Source of the DNA: Closterium sp. NIES-65
Lineage: Eukaryota > Streptophyta > Zygnematophyceae > Desmidiales > Closteriaceae
Assembly: GCA_948144175.1 (NCBI GenBank)
Contig: CANXME010002579.1
Coordinates: forward strand, 1,672,001-1,736,000
Direction of reading: 5' to 3'
Length of the DNA: 64,000 bases
The position numbers and the translations under genes were made by a program. Under the pieces are notes generated by a model. The model saw nothing but the letters and a program-made list of their open reading frames with translations. It was not told where the DNA came from and ran no database searches. Shown here piece by piece: positions 19,784 to 29,604 of this stretch. Each line of letters starts with the position of its first letter. Position 1 is the first letter of the stretch.

Positions 19784-19915
19784 TGTCAAACATTATATAT
19801 GTTATGCTTGTGTAGGCTACAGTGGGTTAGCCTATAGGGGGTACACAATTCTAGGGTTTACCATTTGTACTCATTTCACTGCTAGTTCATCTCATTCCTG
19901 TTCACTTCCTTCACA
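19784..19915 (+). repeat. 5' LTR of Copia-3 (132 bp)
   Basis: TGTCAAAC to TCACA, followed directly by the primer-binding site. It is unusually short for a 7.5-kb element. Confidence 0.95.
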
Positions 19916-19926
19916 TGGTATAGAGC
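19916..19926 (+). promoter_or_regulatory. Primer-binding site of Copia-3 (initiator tRNA-Met)
   Basis: TGGTATAGAGC matches the complement of the initiator tRNA-Met 3' end (TGGTATCAGAGC) with one base missing. It sits immediately after the LTR, as expected. Confidence 0.85.
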
Positions 19927-19987
19927 GGGTCCTTCCTAAGGACCGTTTTTTTAGGGCCCACCGAAGCGCGCCCCGAGGCGCGATTTT

Positions 19988-21010
19988 TTTTAACGACCCC
20001 TCGGGTCGCCATTTCCCTTGCGGCCCCGCCGCCACCACTGACGCGGCCCCGCCGCCCACTCTGACGGGGCCCTGCAGCCGGCCCTGACGCGGCCCCGCCG
20101 CCGGCTCTCTCGCGGCCCCGCCTCGGCTTTCACGCGGCCCCGCCGCCGGCTCTGTCGCGGCCCCGCCCCGGCCCTTACGCGGCCCCGCTGCCGGCTCTCA
20201 CGCGGCACCGCCCCGGCTCCTACGCGGCCCCGCCCCGGCTCTCACGCGGCCCAGCCGCCGGCTCCCACGCGGCCCCGCCGCCGGCTCTCTTGCGGCCCCG
20301 CCGCCGGCTCTGAAGCGGCCCCGCCCCGGCTCTTACGCGGCCCCCGCCCCGGCTCTCTCGCGGCCCCGCCCCGGCTCTCACGCGGCCCCGCCCCGACTCT
20401 CTCGCGGCCCCGCCCCGGCTCTCTTGCGGCCCCGCCCAGGCTCTCACGCGGCCCCGCCGCCGGCCCTCACACGGCCCCGCCGCCGGCTCTCTTACGGCCC
20501 CGCCGCCGGCCCTGACGCGGCCCCTGCCCCGGCTCTCACGCGGCCCCGCCGCCGGCTCTCTTGCGGCCCCGCCGCCTGCTCTGAAGCGGCCCCGCCCCGG
20601 CTCTCACGCGGCCCCACCGCCGGCCCTCACGCGGCCCCGCCGCCGGCTCTGACGCGGCCCCGCCCCGGCTCTCTCTCGCGGCCCCGCCCCGGCTCTCACG
20701 CGGCCCCGCCCCGGCTCTCTCGCGGCCCCGCCCCGGCTCTCACGCGGCCCCACCGCCGGCTTTCACGCGGCCCCGCCTCGTATCTCTAGCGGCCCCGCCA
20801 CTCCACCTGCAGCAGTCGGGCAGCAGTGCAGCCGAGCCGCCCAGGAGCCGAGCCGCCCTGCGCCCGAGCCGCCCTATCGCCGAGCCGCCCTGCGCCCGAG
20901 CCGCCCTGTCGCCGAGCCGCCCGGGAGCCGAGCCGCCCTGCACCCGAGCCGCCCGGGAGCCGAGCCGCTGTGCACCCGAGCCGCCCGGTCGCCGAGCCGC
21001 CTTTCTGCAG
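19988..21010 (+). repeat. GC-rich minisatellite leader of Copia-3
   Basis: Two successive arrays: CGGCCCCGCCCCGGCTCTCA-like units (about 19990-20800) and CCGAGCCGCCCTG-like units (about 20820-21010). They lie between the primer-binding site and the gag ATG. Open frames here in several directions reflect composition only. Copia-4 and the X element have leaders of the same character but different repeat units. Confidence 0.85.
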
Positions 21011-21100
21011 AGCTGCACGACCTGCCCTGCCTGGTGAGTACAGTCCCACTGTCACTGCGTGCTCTTCCCCTACTGCTTGCACTGCTTCGCTGTCGTCGTC

Positions 21101-23629
21101 ATGGCTACCCCTAGTGTCCTAGCCTTTGACGCTGAGGGTCGCGCCATTGATTTTGAGGTCTGGGTCGACGACCTGCAGCTGTTCTTACAGTGCGACAGGG
21201 CAGACGGCCTTTCTCTCTTTGACCTCACCTCTGGCGCCTCTCCTGCCCCTGCTGCTGATGCTGATCCCACTGTGCGCTCTCAGTGGGCCACCCGCGATGC
21301 TGCTGCACGTCTTGCTGTGCGTCGCCACCTCCCTACCTCTGAGCGTGCGCACTTTAGTCAGTACAAGAGTGCTCAGACCTTGTACGACGCTGTAGTTGCG
21401 CGCTACTCTTCCCCTGCCACTGTTGCACTGAGCCGTCTCATGCTTCCCTACCTCTTTCCTGACCTCTCTGCCTTCCCCACTGTCGCTGACCTCATTACGC
21501 ACCTCCGCACTAGTGACACTCGCTACCGCGCTGCCCTTCCTGCTGAGTTCTGCGCTAAGAACCCCCCCCCCCCCATGTACATCACTCTCTACTACGTAGT
21601 CGCGCACCTCCCTGACTCCCTTCGCGTAGTCAGGGACCACTTTCTAGCAGTCTGTCCCACCACCCTCACCGTCGACCTCCTCGAGAAGGCCCTCCTCTCA
21701 GCTGAGAAGAGCATAGTCGCTGTAGGGGCTTCTCGTGGTGACCCTCGCACCCCCATCTTTGAGGGGTGCTCTCCTTCCCCCTTGCTGCCCTCTGTTGCCT
21801 CTGCTGCTGCTGCCGACCTGCTTGGTCTTGAGTCGGTCGGCGCGGCGTCTGCCCCTAGTGGGAGACGTCGCTCTAGCAAGGGCAAGGGGGGCAAGGGCGC
21901 GGGTGGAGCTGGAGGGAGCGGTGGAGGTGGCGGCGGAGGCGGCGGAGGGAGTGGGGGTGGCGGCGGGAGTGGTGGCGGGGGTGGTGGTGGTGGTGGCAGC
22001 AGCGGCGGAGGAGGCGGTAGTGGCGGCGGCGGTGGTGGTGGTGGCAGCGGCGGGGGTGGTGGCGGCGGAGGAGGCGGCGGAGGAGGCGGTGGTGGTGGAG
22101 GGGGTGGAGCTGGTCGCGGTGGTACCCAGCAGCGGAGTGGCGGTGGTGGTGGCCAGCGCTCGCAGCAGCAGCAGCAGCAGCGTTCGCGGGACATCCCTCC
22201 GCCTCAGCAGCTTCGTGAGTGGTACACTCAGCGTCAGAGGGGTGGGGGTACAGTTCCTTGCACCTACGTCCTTCGTTCCGGCGACCGCGCGGGTGAGCAC
22301 TGTGGGGGTGCCCACCCCACCCAGCGCTGCTTTGGCCGCCTGACGAACGCTTGGCGTCAGCAGTTCCTCGGGGCTAGTGAGATCCCTCGCTGGGATGAGC
22401 TTCTTAGGGCTGGTGTAGCGATCTTTGATCTTGATTTTGATGCTATCCTTGCTGCTATGTATGCTGTGACTTATAGTGAGGAGAATGAGGGTTACCGGTG
22501 TTTCCAGCCCGACCCGGGCATTGGTACTGCTGCGCTAGGTGCTTGTGAGGCTGCTGCTCTAGGTGCCAGTGCATCTGCGCTCTCAGGTACTGGTGAGACT
22601 GCGCTCTCAGGTACTGCGTCGCCCTCGTCCTCCCTCACGTTCATACTTGACTCAGGGGCTTCTCGCTCCTTCTTTCGAGACCGCACCACTCTCACGCCGC
22701 TTGGCCGGCCGGTTGCCGTCTCCCTGGCTGACCCCTCTGGGGGTCCTGTCCTCTCTCACTTCTCCACTGTCCTCCCGTGTCCGCCTGCCCCCTCGGGCAC
22801 CCTGTCTGGTCTGTACCTTCCCTCGTTCTCTACGAACTTGGTGAGTGGTGCGGACCTACAGGATGCGGGGGTTCACCAGTTCACTCCTGCGAGTCAGCGG
22901 GTGACCCACTACACGGACGCACGCACAGGATGGCACCTGGCCACGTTCTCGCGTAGGCCGGGGTCGAGCCTCTACACCCTGACCACTGAGTCTCCTCCTG
23001 TCCCTGCGTCTGGTCAGGTAGCTGCGTCAGGTCAGGTGCTTGCTGCTGCGTCCCGGTCAGGTCCTGAGTCTGCCCCCTGTTCTTGTCGCCTCCTGTCTCA
23101 CGAGACTCTCCTGTGGCACCACCGTCTTGGCCACCCGTCCTTGCCCCGTCTTCGGAGCATGGCTTCCCGTGTCCTTGTCTCTGGTCTTCCCCGGTCTCTC
23201 CCTCCCCTTCCCTCCGGGCCAGGACCTTCCTGTGTCCCCTGTGTCGAGGGTCGCCTCCGGGCTTCTCCTCACTCCTCCCAGTTCCCTCCGACAGAGGCTC
23301 CTCTGCAGACGCTTCACATGGACGTGTGGGGCCCAGCTCCCGTCCGTGGGCAGGGTTACGAGCGCTACTTCCTGTTGGTGGTTGACGACTACTCGCGTTA
23401 CACCACAGTCCTCCCCTTGCGCAGCAAGGGTGCTGTCACTGAGGTGCTGATCGACTGGATCCGCGAGGCTCGTCTCCAGCTCAGGAAGAGCTTCGGCTCG
23501 GACTTTCCTGTGCACTCGGACAGAGGCGGAGAGTTTTCCTCTCGCCTTCTGCGAGACTACTGTCGTGCACCGGGGGATCCGCCAGACCTTCACGCTTCCG
23601 GACTCTCCACAGCAAAATGGGATTGCTGA
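21101..23629 (+). CDS. Copia-3 Gag, protease and integrase N-terminal part
   Basis: Start chosen at ATG 21101 (MATPSVLAFD), shared with Copia-4 at 36966. Gag comes first, with a long Gly-rich segment (about 21907-22125). A cysteine-histidine motif follows at 22259-22330 with spacing C-x13-C-x3-H-x4-C. The aspartic protease active site LDSGAS is at 22646-22663. The GAG-pre-integrase HHRLGHPSLPRL lies near 23118. The integrase starts with D in HMDVWGP (23321) and the second D in HSDRGGEF (23519). The frame then shifts at the G5 run 23572-23576 and ends at 23629. A 9-bp deletion before HSDRGG removes three residues kept in Copia-4. Products form the virus-like particle and process and integrate the cDNA. 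Confidence 0.92.
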   Translation: MATPSVLAFDAEGRAIDFEVWVDDLQLFLQCDRADGLSLFDLTSGASPAPAADADPTVRSQWATRDAAARLAVRRHLPTSERAHFSQYKSAQTLYDAVVARYSSPATVALSRLMLPYLFPDLSAFPTVADLITHLRTSDTRYRAALPAEFCAKNPPPPMYITLYYVVAHLPDSLRVVRDHFLAVCPTTLTVDLLEKALLSAEKSIVAVGASRGDPRTPIFEGCSPSPLLPSVASAAAADLLGLESVGAASAPSGRRRSSKGKGGKGAGGAGGSGGGGGGGGGGSGGGGGSGGGGGGGGGSSGGGGGSGGGGGGGGSGGGGGGGGGGGGGGGGGGGGAGRGGTQQRSGGGGGQRSQQQQQQRSRDIPPPQQLREWYTQRQRGGGTVPCTYVLRSGDRAGEHCGGAHPTQRCFGRLTNAWRQQFLGASEIPRWDELLRAGVAIFDLDFDAILAAMYAVTYSEENEGYRCFQPDPGIGTAALGACEAAALGASASALSGTGETALSGTASPSSSLTFILDSGASRSFFRDRTTLTPLGRPVAVSLADPSGGPVLSHFSTVLPCPPAPSGTLSGLYLPSFSTNLVSGADLQDAGVHQFTPASQRVTHYTDARTGWHLATFSRRPGSSLYTLTTESPPVPASGQVAASGQVLAAASRSGPESAPCSCRLLSHETLLWHHRLGHPSLPRLRSMASRVLVSGLPRSLPPLPSGPGPSCVPCVEGRLRASPHSSQFPPTEAPLQTLHMDVWGPAPVRGQGYERYFLLVVDDYSRYTTVLPLRSKGAVTEVLIDWIREARLQLRKSFGSDFPVHSDRGGEFSSRLLRDYCRAPGDPPDLHASGLSTAKWDC

Positions 23630-26600
23630 GCGCCGCATTGGCATGGTCATGGATGTCGCTCGTACGTCCATGATGCATGCGGCTGCCCCCCATTTTCTGT
23701 GGCCGTTTGCGGTGAGGTACGCGGCACATCAGCTCAACCTTCACCCCAGGGTCTCTCGGCCCGCGATGTCCCCAGTCTTACTGTGGACGGGGAAGGTTGG
23801 CGATGCGTCGGCGTTCCGTGTCTGGGGATCTCGGGCATTTGTCCGCGACTTGTCTGCGGACAAACTGTCCCCTTGTGCTGCTCCCTGTGTCTTCCTTGGC
23901 TTCCCCACTGACGCTCCAGGGTGGCAAATCTGCCACCCCTCCTCTCGTCGTGTTCTGTCCTCCCAGGACGTCACGTTCGACGAGTCAGTCCCCTTCTATC
24001 GCCTCTTCCCCTACCGCACCCCTTCCCTCCCCCCTCCCCCGGACTTCCTTGTGCCGGTTCCTCCCCCGGTAGACCCCCTCCCCCCTCAGGTTCCTGCCCC
24101 CTCAGGTGTGTCCGAGGTAGACGCCGTTGACCCGGTCGAGGTTACTGGTGACTCTGGTGCTGCTGCGGGTGCTGAGCCTGGGGGTGCTGACTCTGGGGGT
24201 GCTGTGCGAGGGGGTGCTGAGCCTGGGGGTGCTGGGCCTGGGGGTGCTACTACGGAGGGTGCGGAGCCTTGGGGTGCTGAGCCGGGGGGTGCTGTGCCTG
24301 GAGGTACTGGGTCTGGGGGTGCTGGGTCCGGAGCTGCTGAGCCTGGGGGTGCTGAGCTGGGAGCTGTTGAGCCTGGGGGTGCTGCGTCTGGAGCTGCTGA
24401 GCCTGGGGTTTCTCCTGCTGCTTCGTCACGCCGGGAGCCCCTCTCTCCACAGGAGCTGCGCGACTGGTTCGCTCGCCGCTGGAGGCGTGCTGCTGAGTCT
24501 GGGGGTGCTGCTGGAGCTGGAGCTGGAGCTTCTTCGACCGTCGAGGGTGCGGGTGCTGCCGGTCCCGGAGCTGCTGGGCCTGCGGGTCCTCCTGGAGCTG
24601 GAGCTGCTGAGGGTGTTGGTGCTGAGACTACTGCTGTTGGTCCTGCCGCTGGAGGTGTGGGTGGCGCTGGTGCTGTCGCTGAGGGTGCTGGTGCTGTCCC
24701 TGCTGAGTCTGGAGCTGCCGCGCGGCCTCGGCCGTACTTCGTTCCGCTCCTGCAGCAGGTTCTTGGTCTTTCTCCTCCAGTAGAGGGTCCACAGCCGGTC
24801 CAGTCTCAGTCACTGTTGGAGCCGTCCTCTCCACTGCCTGCTCCCTCTCCTTACACTGGTCCTACTGGAGGTCTTGCTGAGCGTCGTGAGCCTGCGTCTC
24901 GTCCCGCGTCGCCTGTTCGTGCTGCTCGCGCTAGTGGTCGCAGTTCGCGTCAGCGTCCTCCTCCTGTCCCTGGCACGCACCGGATGTCTTTGCGTCTGTC
25001 CACTGCTCCTCTGCGTGCCCCTTTGCCTTCTCCTCCTGAGTCCTCTCTTCCTGCGCTTGCCGACCCTGAGTCGGACTCCCTTCGTGCTGCTAGTCCCACT
25101 GTCATTCGTCTGCTTGCTACTGTCGTCACTGACCCCTCTTTTGAGTCCACTGCTGCGTCTGCTCTTGTCGCTGAGCTCGTCGACTTTGCTGCTCGCTGTC
25201 GTCTAGACTACGCTGCTAGTCTTGTTGCTGAGTCTGCGTCTGTCTGTCCTCCGTCCGTCGGGGGTGAGTGTGCTCTTGGCACGGACGTCCTAGAGGACAG
25301 GCAGGAGGAGTTACAGTGTCTAGCGGCCGCTTCACCTCATCTCGCGTCTGTACTGCTTGCTCCTGAGGGAGACCCGGATGCACTAGACATCCCGACTCCG
25401 CGCTCTTACGCGGAGGCCGTAGAGGGTCCCTACTCCTCTCAGTGGCAGGCAGCTATGGATGCAGAGATGGCTTCCTGGAAGTCCACAGGCACCTACGTTG
25501 ACGCAGTTCCCCCTCCTGGGGCGAACATCGTCAGTGGCATGTGGATCTTCAGGGTGAAGCGGCCGCCGGGCTCTCCACCTGTCTTCAAGGCGCGGTACGT
25601 TGCTCGTGGCTTCAGTCAGCGGCAGAGAGTTGACTACTTTCAGACCTTCTCTCCCACCCCGAAGATGACCACTCTTCGGGTGCTGCTGCACATAGCCGCT
25701 CAGCGCGACTACGAGCTTCACTCTCTCGACTTCAGCACTGCGTTCCTGCAGGGTAGCCTGCACGAGGAGATCTGGCTGCGCCGTCCGCCTGGCTTCACTG
25801 GGACTTTCCCTCCTGGCACCCAGTGGAGCCTCCGACGGCCAGTCTACAGTCTCCGCCAGGCACCGCGTGAGTGGCACGACACACTGAGGACTACGCTTGC
25901 GGCTCTTGGGTTTGCTCCTTCTACTGCTGACCCGTCGCTGTTTCTTCGCACCGACACTTCCCTGCCGCCGTTCTACATCCTCGTGTACGTCGACGACTTG
26001 GTCTTTGCCACAGCGGACACTGCTGGACTCGCCTACGTGAAGTCCGAGCTGCTGAAGAGACACACGTGCACAGACCTGGGTGAACTGCGCAGCTACCTTG
26101 GCTTGCAGATCACTCGGGACAGAGCACGCCGCACCATTACCTTGACTCAGTCACACATGGTGCAGCAGGTCCTTCAGCGCTTTGGCTTCACGTACTCCTC
26201 GCCTCAGGCCACTCCTCTGTCTACTCGTCACTCGCTCTCAGCTCTGCCTTCGGATGAGTCCGTAGAGTCGAGTGGCCCGTACCCAGAGCTTGTTGGCTGC
26301 CTCATGTACCTGATGACCTGCACACGACCTGACCTTGCATACCCTCTGAGCATTCTTGCACGCTATGTTGCTCCTGGGAGACACCGACCAGAGCACATGG
26401 CTGCAGCGAAGAGGGTATTGCGCTACCTGTGCAGTACGTCGGGCATGGGGCTAGTGCTTGGAGGGCGGAGTCCAGTGGTCCTTACAGGCCACGCGGACGC
26501 TTCTTGGGCTGACGACCAGGCTACGCAGCGGTCGTCACAGGGTTACACCTTCAGTCTTGGTTCCGGCTCTGTCTCTTGGCGGTCTACTCGTTCGTCTTCG

Positions 26601-26969
26601 GTTCTCGGCTCCAGCTGTGAGGCTGAGATCTACGCCGGGGCCATGGCTGCACAGGAGCTTCGCTGGCTCACCTACCTGCTGACTGACCTTGGAGAGCCGC
26701 CTCGTTCTCCTCCAGTCCTGTACGTAGACAACAAGGCCATGCTGGCCTTGTGTCGAGAGCAGCGCTTGGAGCACAGAACGAAGCACATTGCTCTCCGCTA
26801 CTTCCTTGCTCGTGAGCTGCAGCAGCGTGGTCAGTTGCGACTTGCGTACGTGGCCTCTGAGGCCAACACTGCTGATGTGTTCACCAAGGCACTCGCGCCT
26901 TGTGACCATCAGCGCTTTTGCACCCAGCTGGGTCTTGTGCCTGTCTTGCCTCACTTGCTCTCCTCTTGA
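23565..26969 (+). CDS. Copia-3 integrase C-terminal part, reverse transcriptase, RNase H
   Basis: This continues the polyprotein after the one-base shift. The integrase catalytic Glu is at 23628-23630 (GIAERRIGM), followed by LLWTGKVGDAS and VFRVWGSRAF. A spacer of GAEPGGA-type repeats (about 24160-24760) separates it from the RT, which has YVARGFSQRQ, LHSLDFSTAFLQG, the catalytic YVDDLVF (about 25986) and YLGLQITRD. RNase H shows GHADASWADD, SCEAEIYAGAMAAQELRW, LYVDNKAML and TKHIALRYFLARELQ. It ends TGA at 26969. There are no internal stops. With one G fewer at 23572-23576 the whole gag-pol would be a single frame, the usual Copia arrangement. Confidence 0.93.
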   Translation: MHRGIRQTFTLPDSPQQNGIAERRIGMVMDVARTSMMHAAAPHFLWPFAVRYAAHQLNLHPRVSRPAMSPVLLWTGKVGDASAFRVWGSRAFVRDLSADKLSPCAAPCVFLGFPTDAPGWQICHPSSRRVLSSQDVTFDESVPFYRLFPYRTPSLPPPPDFLVPVPPPVDPLPPQVPAPSGVSEVDAVDPVEVTGDSGAAAGAEPGGADSGGAVRGGAEPGGAGPGGATTEGAEPWGAEPGGAVPGGTGSGGAGSGAAEPGGAELGAVEPGGAASGAAEPGVSPAASSRREPLSPQELRDWFARRWRRAAESGGAAGAGAGASSTVEGAGAAGPGAAGPAGPPGAGAAEGVGAETTAVGPAAGGVGGAGAVAEGAGAVPAESGAAARPRPYFVPLLQQVLGLSPPVEGPQPVQSQSLLEPSSPLPAPSPYTGPTGGLAERREPASRPASPVRAARASGRSSRQRPPPVPGTHRMSLRLSTAPLRAPLPSPPESSLPALADPESDSLRAASPTVIRLLATVVTDPSFESTAASALVAELVDFAARCRLDYAASLVAESASVCPPSVGGECALGTDVLEDRQEELQCLAAASPHLASVLLAPEGDPDALDIPTPRSYAEAVEGPYSSQWQAAMDAEMASWKSTGTYVDAVPPPGANIVSGMWIFRVKRPPGSPPVFKARYVARGFSQRQRVDYFQTFSPTPKMTTLRVLLHIAAQRDYELHSLDFSTAFLQGSLHEEIWLRRPPGFTGTFPPGTQWSLRRPVYSLRQAPREWHDTLRTTLAALGFAPSTADPSLFLRTDTSLPPFYILVYVDDLVFATADTAGLAYVKSELLKRHTCTDLGELRSYLGLQITRDRARRTITLTQSHMVQQVLQRFGFTYSSPQATPLSTRHSLSALPSDESVESSGPYPELVGCLMYLMTCTRPDLAYPLSILARYVAPGRHRPEHMAAAKRVLRYLCSTSGMGLVLGGRSPVVLTGHADASWADDQATQRSSQGYTFSLGSGSVSWRSTRSSSVLGSSCEAEIYAGAMAAQELRWLTYLLTDLGEPPRSPPVLYVDNKAMLALCREQRLEHRTKHIALRYFLARELQQRGQLRLAYVASEANTADVFTKALAPCDHQRFCTQLGLVPVLPHLLSS

Positions 26970-27175
26970 CTTTACTTGTACTGTGACATATATATATACC
27001 TGCTCTTGCTTGTCTAGTTTTATATATATGTCTGTACTCCTGCATGTGAACTGGCCTCTGGCCCTGCTCTTGTGCTCGGACTGTGTGGTGACTTTGTGAT
27101 CCACCCTGAGCTTGCTTTGCTTTGCTTGACTGGTCTTGTGACCCCTTGTTCTCCCCCACTTTGCCTATGGGGGTG

Positions 27176-27307
27176 TGTCAAACATTATAAATGTTATGCT
27201 TGTGTAGGCTACAGTGGGTTAGCCTATAGGGGGTACACAATTCTAGGGTTTACCATTTGTACTCATTTCACTGCTAGTTCATCTCATTCCTGTTCACTTC
27301 CGTCACA
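27176..27307 (+). repeat. 3' LTR of Copia-3 (132 bp)
   Basis: Same length as the 5' LTR with two substitutions. It is preceded by a TATGGGGGTG purine tract and followed by the AAACG target duplication. Confidence 0.95.
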
Positions 27308-27881
27308 AAACGCTTGGCGATCGTGTCGGCGTATTTCTCGGTGCTTAGATAGATCGCATTTTCTTCTTCGCGGATGTTGAGCCCGAGGTACTGCGTGACG
27401 GTAGAAGAGACCGTGAGCGTGAGGTCCTTCTGCACCTCCCCTTCGAACCAGGTGGTGACGTCGTCGGTGGAGCCGATGTAGAGCAAGTCGTCGACATAGA
27501 CGATCAGCAGGATGTAGTCTGCGTCTTTGCTGAGTCGGTACATCCCTTGGTCGTGAGGTAGTTGACGGAATCCGATGCGAGTGAGGCGGGTATGTAGGTG
27601 CTGTTGCCACAGCCGCGGTGCTTGTTTGATTCCGTAGAGAGATTTCAGTAGCTGACAAACCTGATTGGGGTTTCCATGGGTACCGTGTGGGAGTTCGACG
27701 AAGATTTCGGCGTCGACGGGTGCGTAGAGGAATGCATTGGCGACATCAATTTGTCGCAGCTTCTTCTTCTTCATGGCGACGACGGCGAGAAGGATTCGGA
27801 GAGAGGTATGTCGACTAACTGGGGCGAATGTCTCGGTGAAGTCTCGTCCTTGCTCCTGGTCGAATCCACGCACGACCCAGC
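27308..27881 (-). pseudogene. Copia-2 RT N-terminal part (5' continuation of 18959-19783)
   Basis: On the minus strand it reads WVVRGFDQEQGRDF, FAPVSRHTSLR, QIDVANAFLYAPVDAEI, LKSLYGIKQAPRLWQQHL, YVDDLLYIGSTDD and EKYADTIAKRF, all without stops. It is cut at 27307 by Copia-3 and at 27881 by the LTR of another Copia fragment. The integrase and gag parts of Copia-2 are not found elsewhere in the window. Confidence 0.93.
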
Positions 27882-28006
27882 TGTGAAAAGAGAGAACGCG
27901 AATGAATGAACTATGAAATGTGTGAGTACAAGTACCAACCCTAATTGGGTTGTACCCCCTATGGGATACCCGCCTACACAAAAGCATAAGCTATAATGTT
28001 CTGACA
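27882..28006 (-). repeat. 3' LTR of Copia fragment Y (125 bp)
   Basis: Inverted TGTCA..TGACA-class ends with the purine tract (minus TATGGGGGTG) beside it. It interrupts Copia-2 between the RW and VVRGF codons. Confidence 0.85.
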
Positions 28007-28214
28007 CACCCCCATAGGCAAAGTGGGGGAGAACAAGGGGTCACAAGACCAGTCAAGCAAAGCAAAGCAAAGCTCAGGGTGGATCACAAAGTCACCACAT
28101 AGTCCGAGCACAAAGTCAAGGCCACTAGGCCAGTTTACATGCAAGATGAGACATATATATATAAGACTAAACAAGAAAGAGCAGGTATATATATATGCAA
28201 GAGTACAAGCAAGG

Positions 28215-28343
28215 TCAAGAGGTGAGCAAGTGATGTAGGACAGGTACAAGTCCAAGCTGAGTGCAGAAGCGCTGATGATCACAAAGCGCAAGTGCCTTGG
28301 TGAAGACATCAGCAGTGTTGGCCTCAGAGGCCACGTACGCAAG
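28215..28343 (-). pseudogene. Copia Y RNase H C-terminal remnant
   Basis: It reads LRLAYVASEANTADVFTKAL, then CDHQRFCTQLGLVPVLHHLLTS and a stop, matching the end of Copia-3 pol. Upstream the match is lost at once. Confidence 0.85.
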
Positions 28344-28577
28344 CCGCAACATGTCAGCTCGCCAACGTGTGGATGCCTTTTTTACCACTTCAAGCAAAGC
28401 AAAGCAAGCTCAGGGTGGATCACAACGTCACCACACATTCCGAGCACAGGTTCAAAGGCCACAAGGCCAGTTCACATGCATGATTATACATCAAAGTGAA
28501 CAAGCAAGACAGTGATCACAACCTAAAAAAGGTAAGCATGCAGGAGCATGTATATATAGATCACAGTACAAGCAAAG

Positions 28578-29462
28578 TCAAGAGGTAAGCAAGTGAGGCC
28601 CGGTAGGCACAAGACCTAGAACAGTACAGACACGATGATGATCACAAGGCTGAAGTGCCTTGGTGAAGATATCAGCAGTGTTGGCCTCAGAGGCCACGTA
28701 AGCAAGACGAAGCTGACCACGCTGCTGCAACTCTCGAGCAAGGAAGTAGCACAGAGCAATGTGTTTCATTCTGTGATCCAGTCTGTGCTCCCGACACAAG
28801 GCCAGCATGGCCTTGTTGTCTACGTAAAGAACTGGAGGAGAACGAGGCGCCTCTCCCAAGTCAGTCAGCAGGTAGGTGAGCCAGCATAACTCCTATGCAG
28901 CCATGGCCCCAGCGTAGATCTCAGCCTCACAATAGGAGCTGAGAACAGAAGACGAGCAGGTAGACCACCACAAAACAGAGCCGAAACCAAGGCTGAAGGT
29001 GTAACCCTGTGACGACCACTGCGTAGCCAAGTCGTCAACCCAAGAAGCGTCTGCGTAACCAGTGAGGACAACTCGAGCCCGTCCTCTAAGCACGAGCCCC
29101 ATGCCCGACGTACTGCACATGTAGCGCAACACCCTCTTCGCTGCAGCCATGCGCTCCGGTCGGTGTCTCCCAGGAGCAACATAGCGTGTCAAGATGCTAA
29201 GAGGGTATGCCAGGTCAGGTCGAGTGTAGGTCATTAGGTACATGAGGCAGCCAACAAGCTCTGGGTACGGGCCACTCGGCTCTACGGACTCATCCGAAGG
29301 CAGAGCTGAGAGCGAGTGGCGAGTAAATAGAGGAGTGGCCTGAGGCGAGGGGTACGTGAAGTCAAAGCGCTGAAGGACCTGCTGCACCATGTGTGACTGA
29401 GTCAAGGTAATGGTGCGCCGTGCTCTGTCCCGGATGATCTGCAAGCCAAGATAGCTGCGCCG
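28578..29462 (-). pseudogene. Copia X RT C-terminus and RNase H
   Basis: On the minus strand from 29462 it reads SYLGLQIIRDRARRTITLTQ, LMYLMTYTRPDLAYPLS, GYADASWVDD and CEAEIYAGAMAA, then TAG at 28893-28895 where the sister copy has CAG (Gln). RNase H continues with LYVDNKAMLALC and LARELQQRGQLRLAYVAS to a stop at 28578. The upstream RT resumes at 30771 beyond the inserted LTR element. Confidence 0.9.
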
Positions 29463-29604
29463 TGTCAGAATGATGTAATTGTCTAGCCTGAAGTGGGGTA
29501 CTCTATAGCGAGTAAAACCCAATTAGGGTTTCCTATATGTATCTCAACTGCTGCTAGTGCAATCCCCTCTTTCTGTTTCTAAACTTGTTCTCGTACTTCT
29601 GACA
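29463..29604 (+). repeat. 5' LTR of non-autonomous element (142 bp)
   Basis: TGTCAGAATG to CTTCTGACA, directly followed by a primer-binding site for initiator tRNA-Met (29605-29616, one mismatch). Confidence 0.92.

Larger units (their letters stand above)
19784..27307 (+). mobile_element. Copia-3, complete LTR retrotransposon (7524 bp) nested in Copia-2
   Basis: Both 132-bp LTRs are present and differ at two positions (about 98.5% identical). A perfect 5-bp target duplication AAACG flanks the element (19779-19783 and 27308-27312). The order is LTR, primer-binding site, 1.2-kb GC-rich leader, gag, protease, integrase, RT, RNase H, LTR. The only clear coding lesion is a one-base frameshift at a G5 run (23572-23576). 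It is the youngest and best-preserved Copia copy in the window. Confidence 0.96.
27882..28391 (-). mobile_element. Copia fragment Y: 3' LTR, 3' UTR and end of RNase H
   Basis: A 125-bp LTR (27882-28006) in minus orientation starts TGTCAGAAC and ends TTTCACA. Next come a 3' untranslated region resembling that of Copia-3 and the last 40 or so pol codons. About 48 bp of unmatched filler (28344-28391) separates it from fragment X. Its LTR differs from the LTR at 35452-35581, so Y and X are parts of different elements joined together. Confidence 0.8.

Noticed and set aside
20424..20789. Short basic and proline-rich ORFs in the Copia-3 leader
   Set aside because: They are products of the tandem GC repeat. 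They are not shared by the leaders of Copia-4 or X, and no start context stands out.
24127..24783. GVLSLGVLS repeat protein, leucine-rich-repeat-like
   Set aside because: It is an out-of-frame reading of the GAEPGG spacer between integrase and RT in Copia-3.
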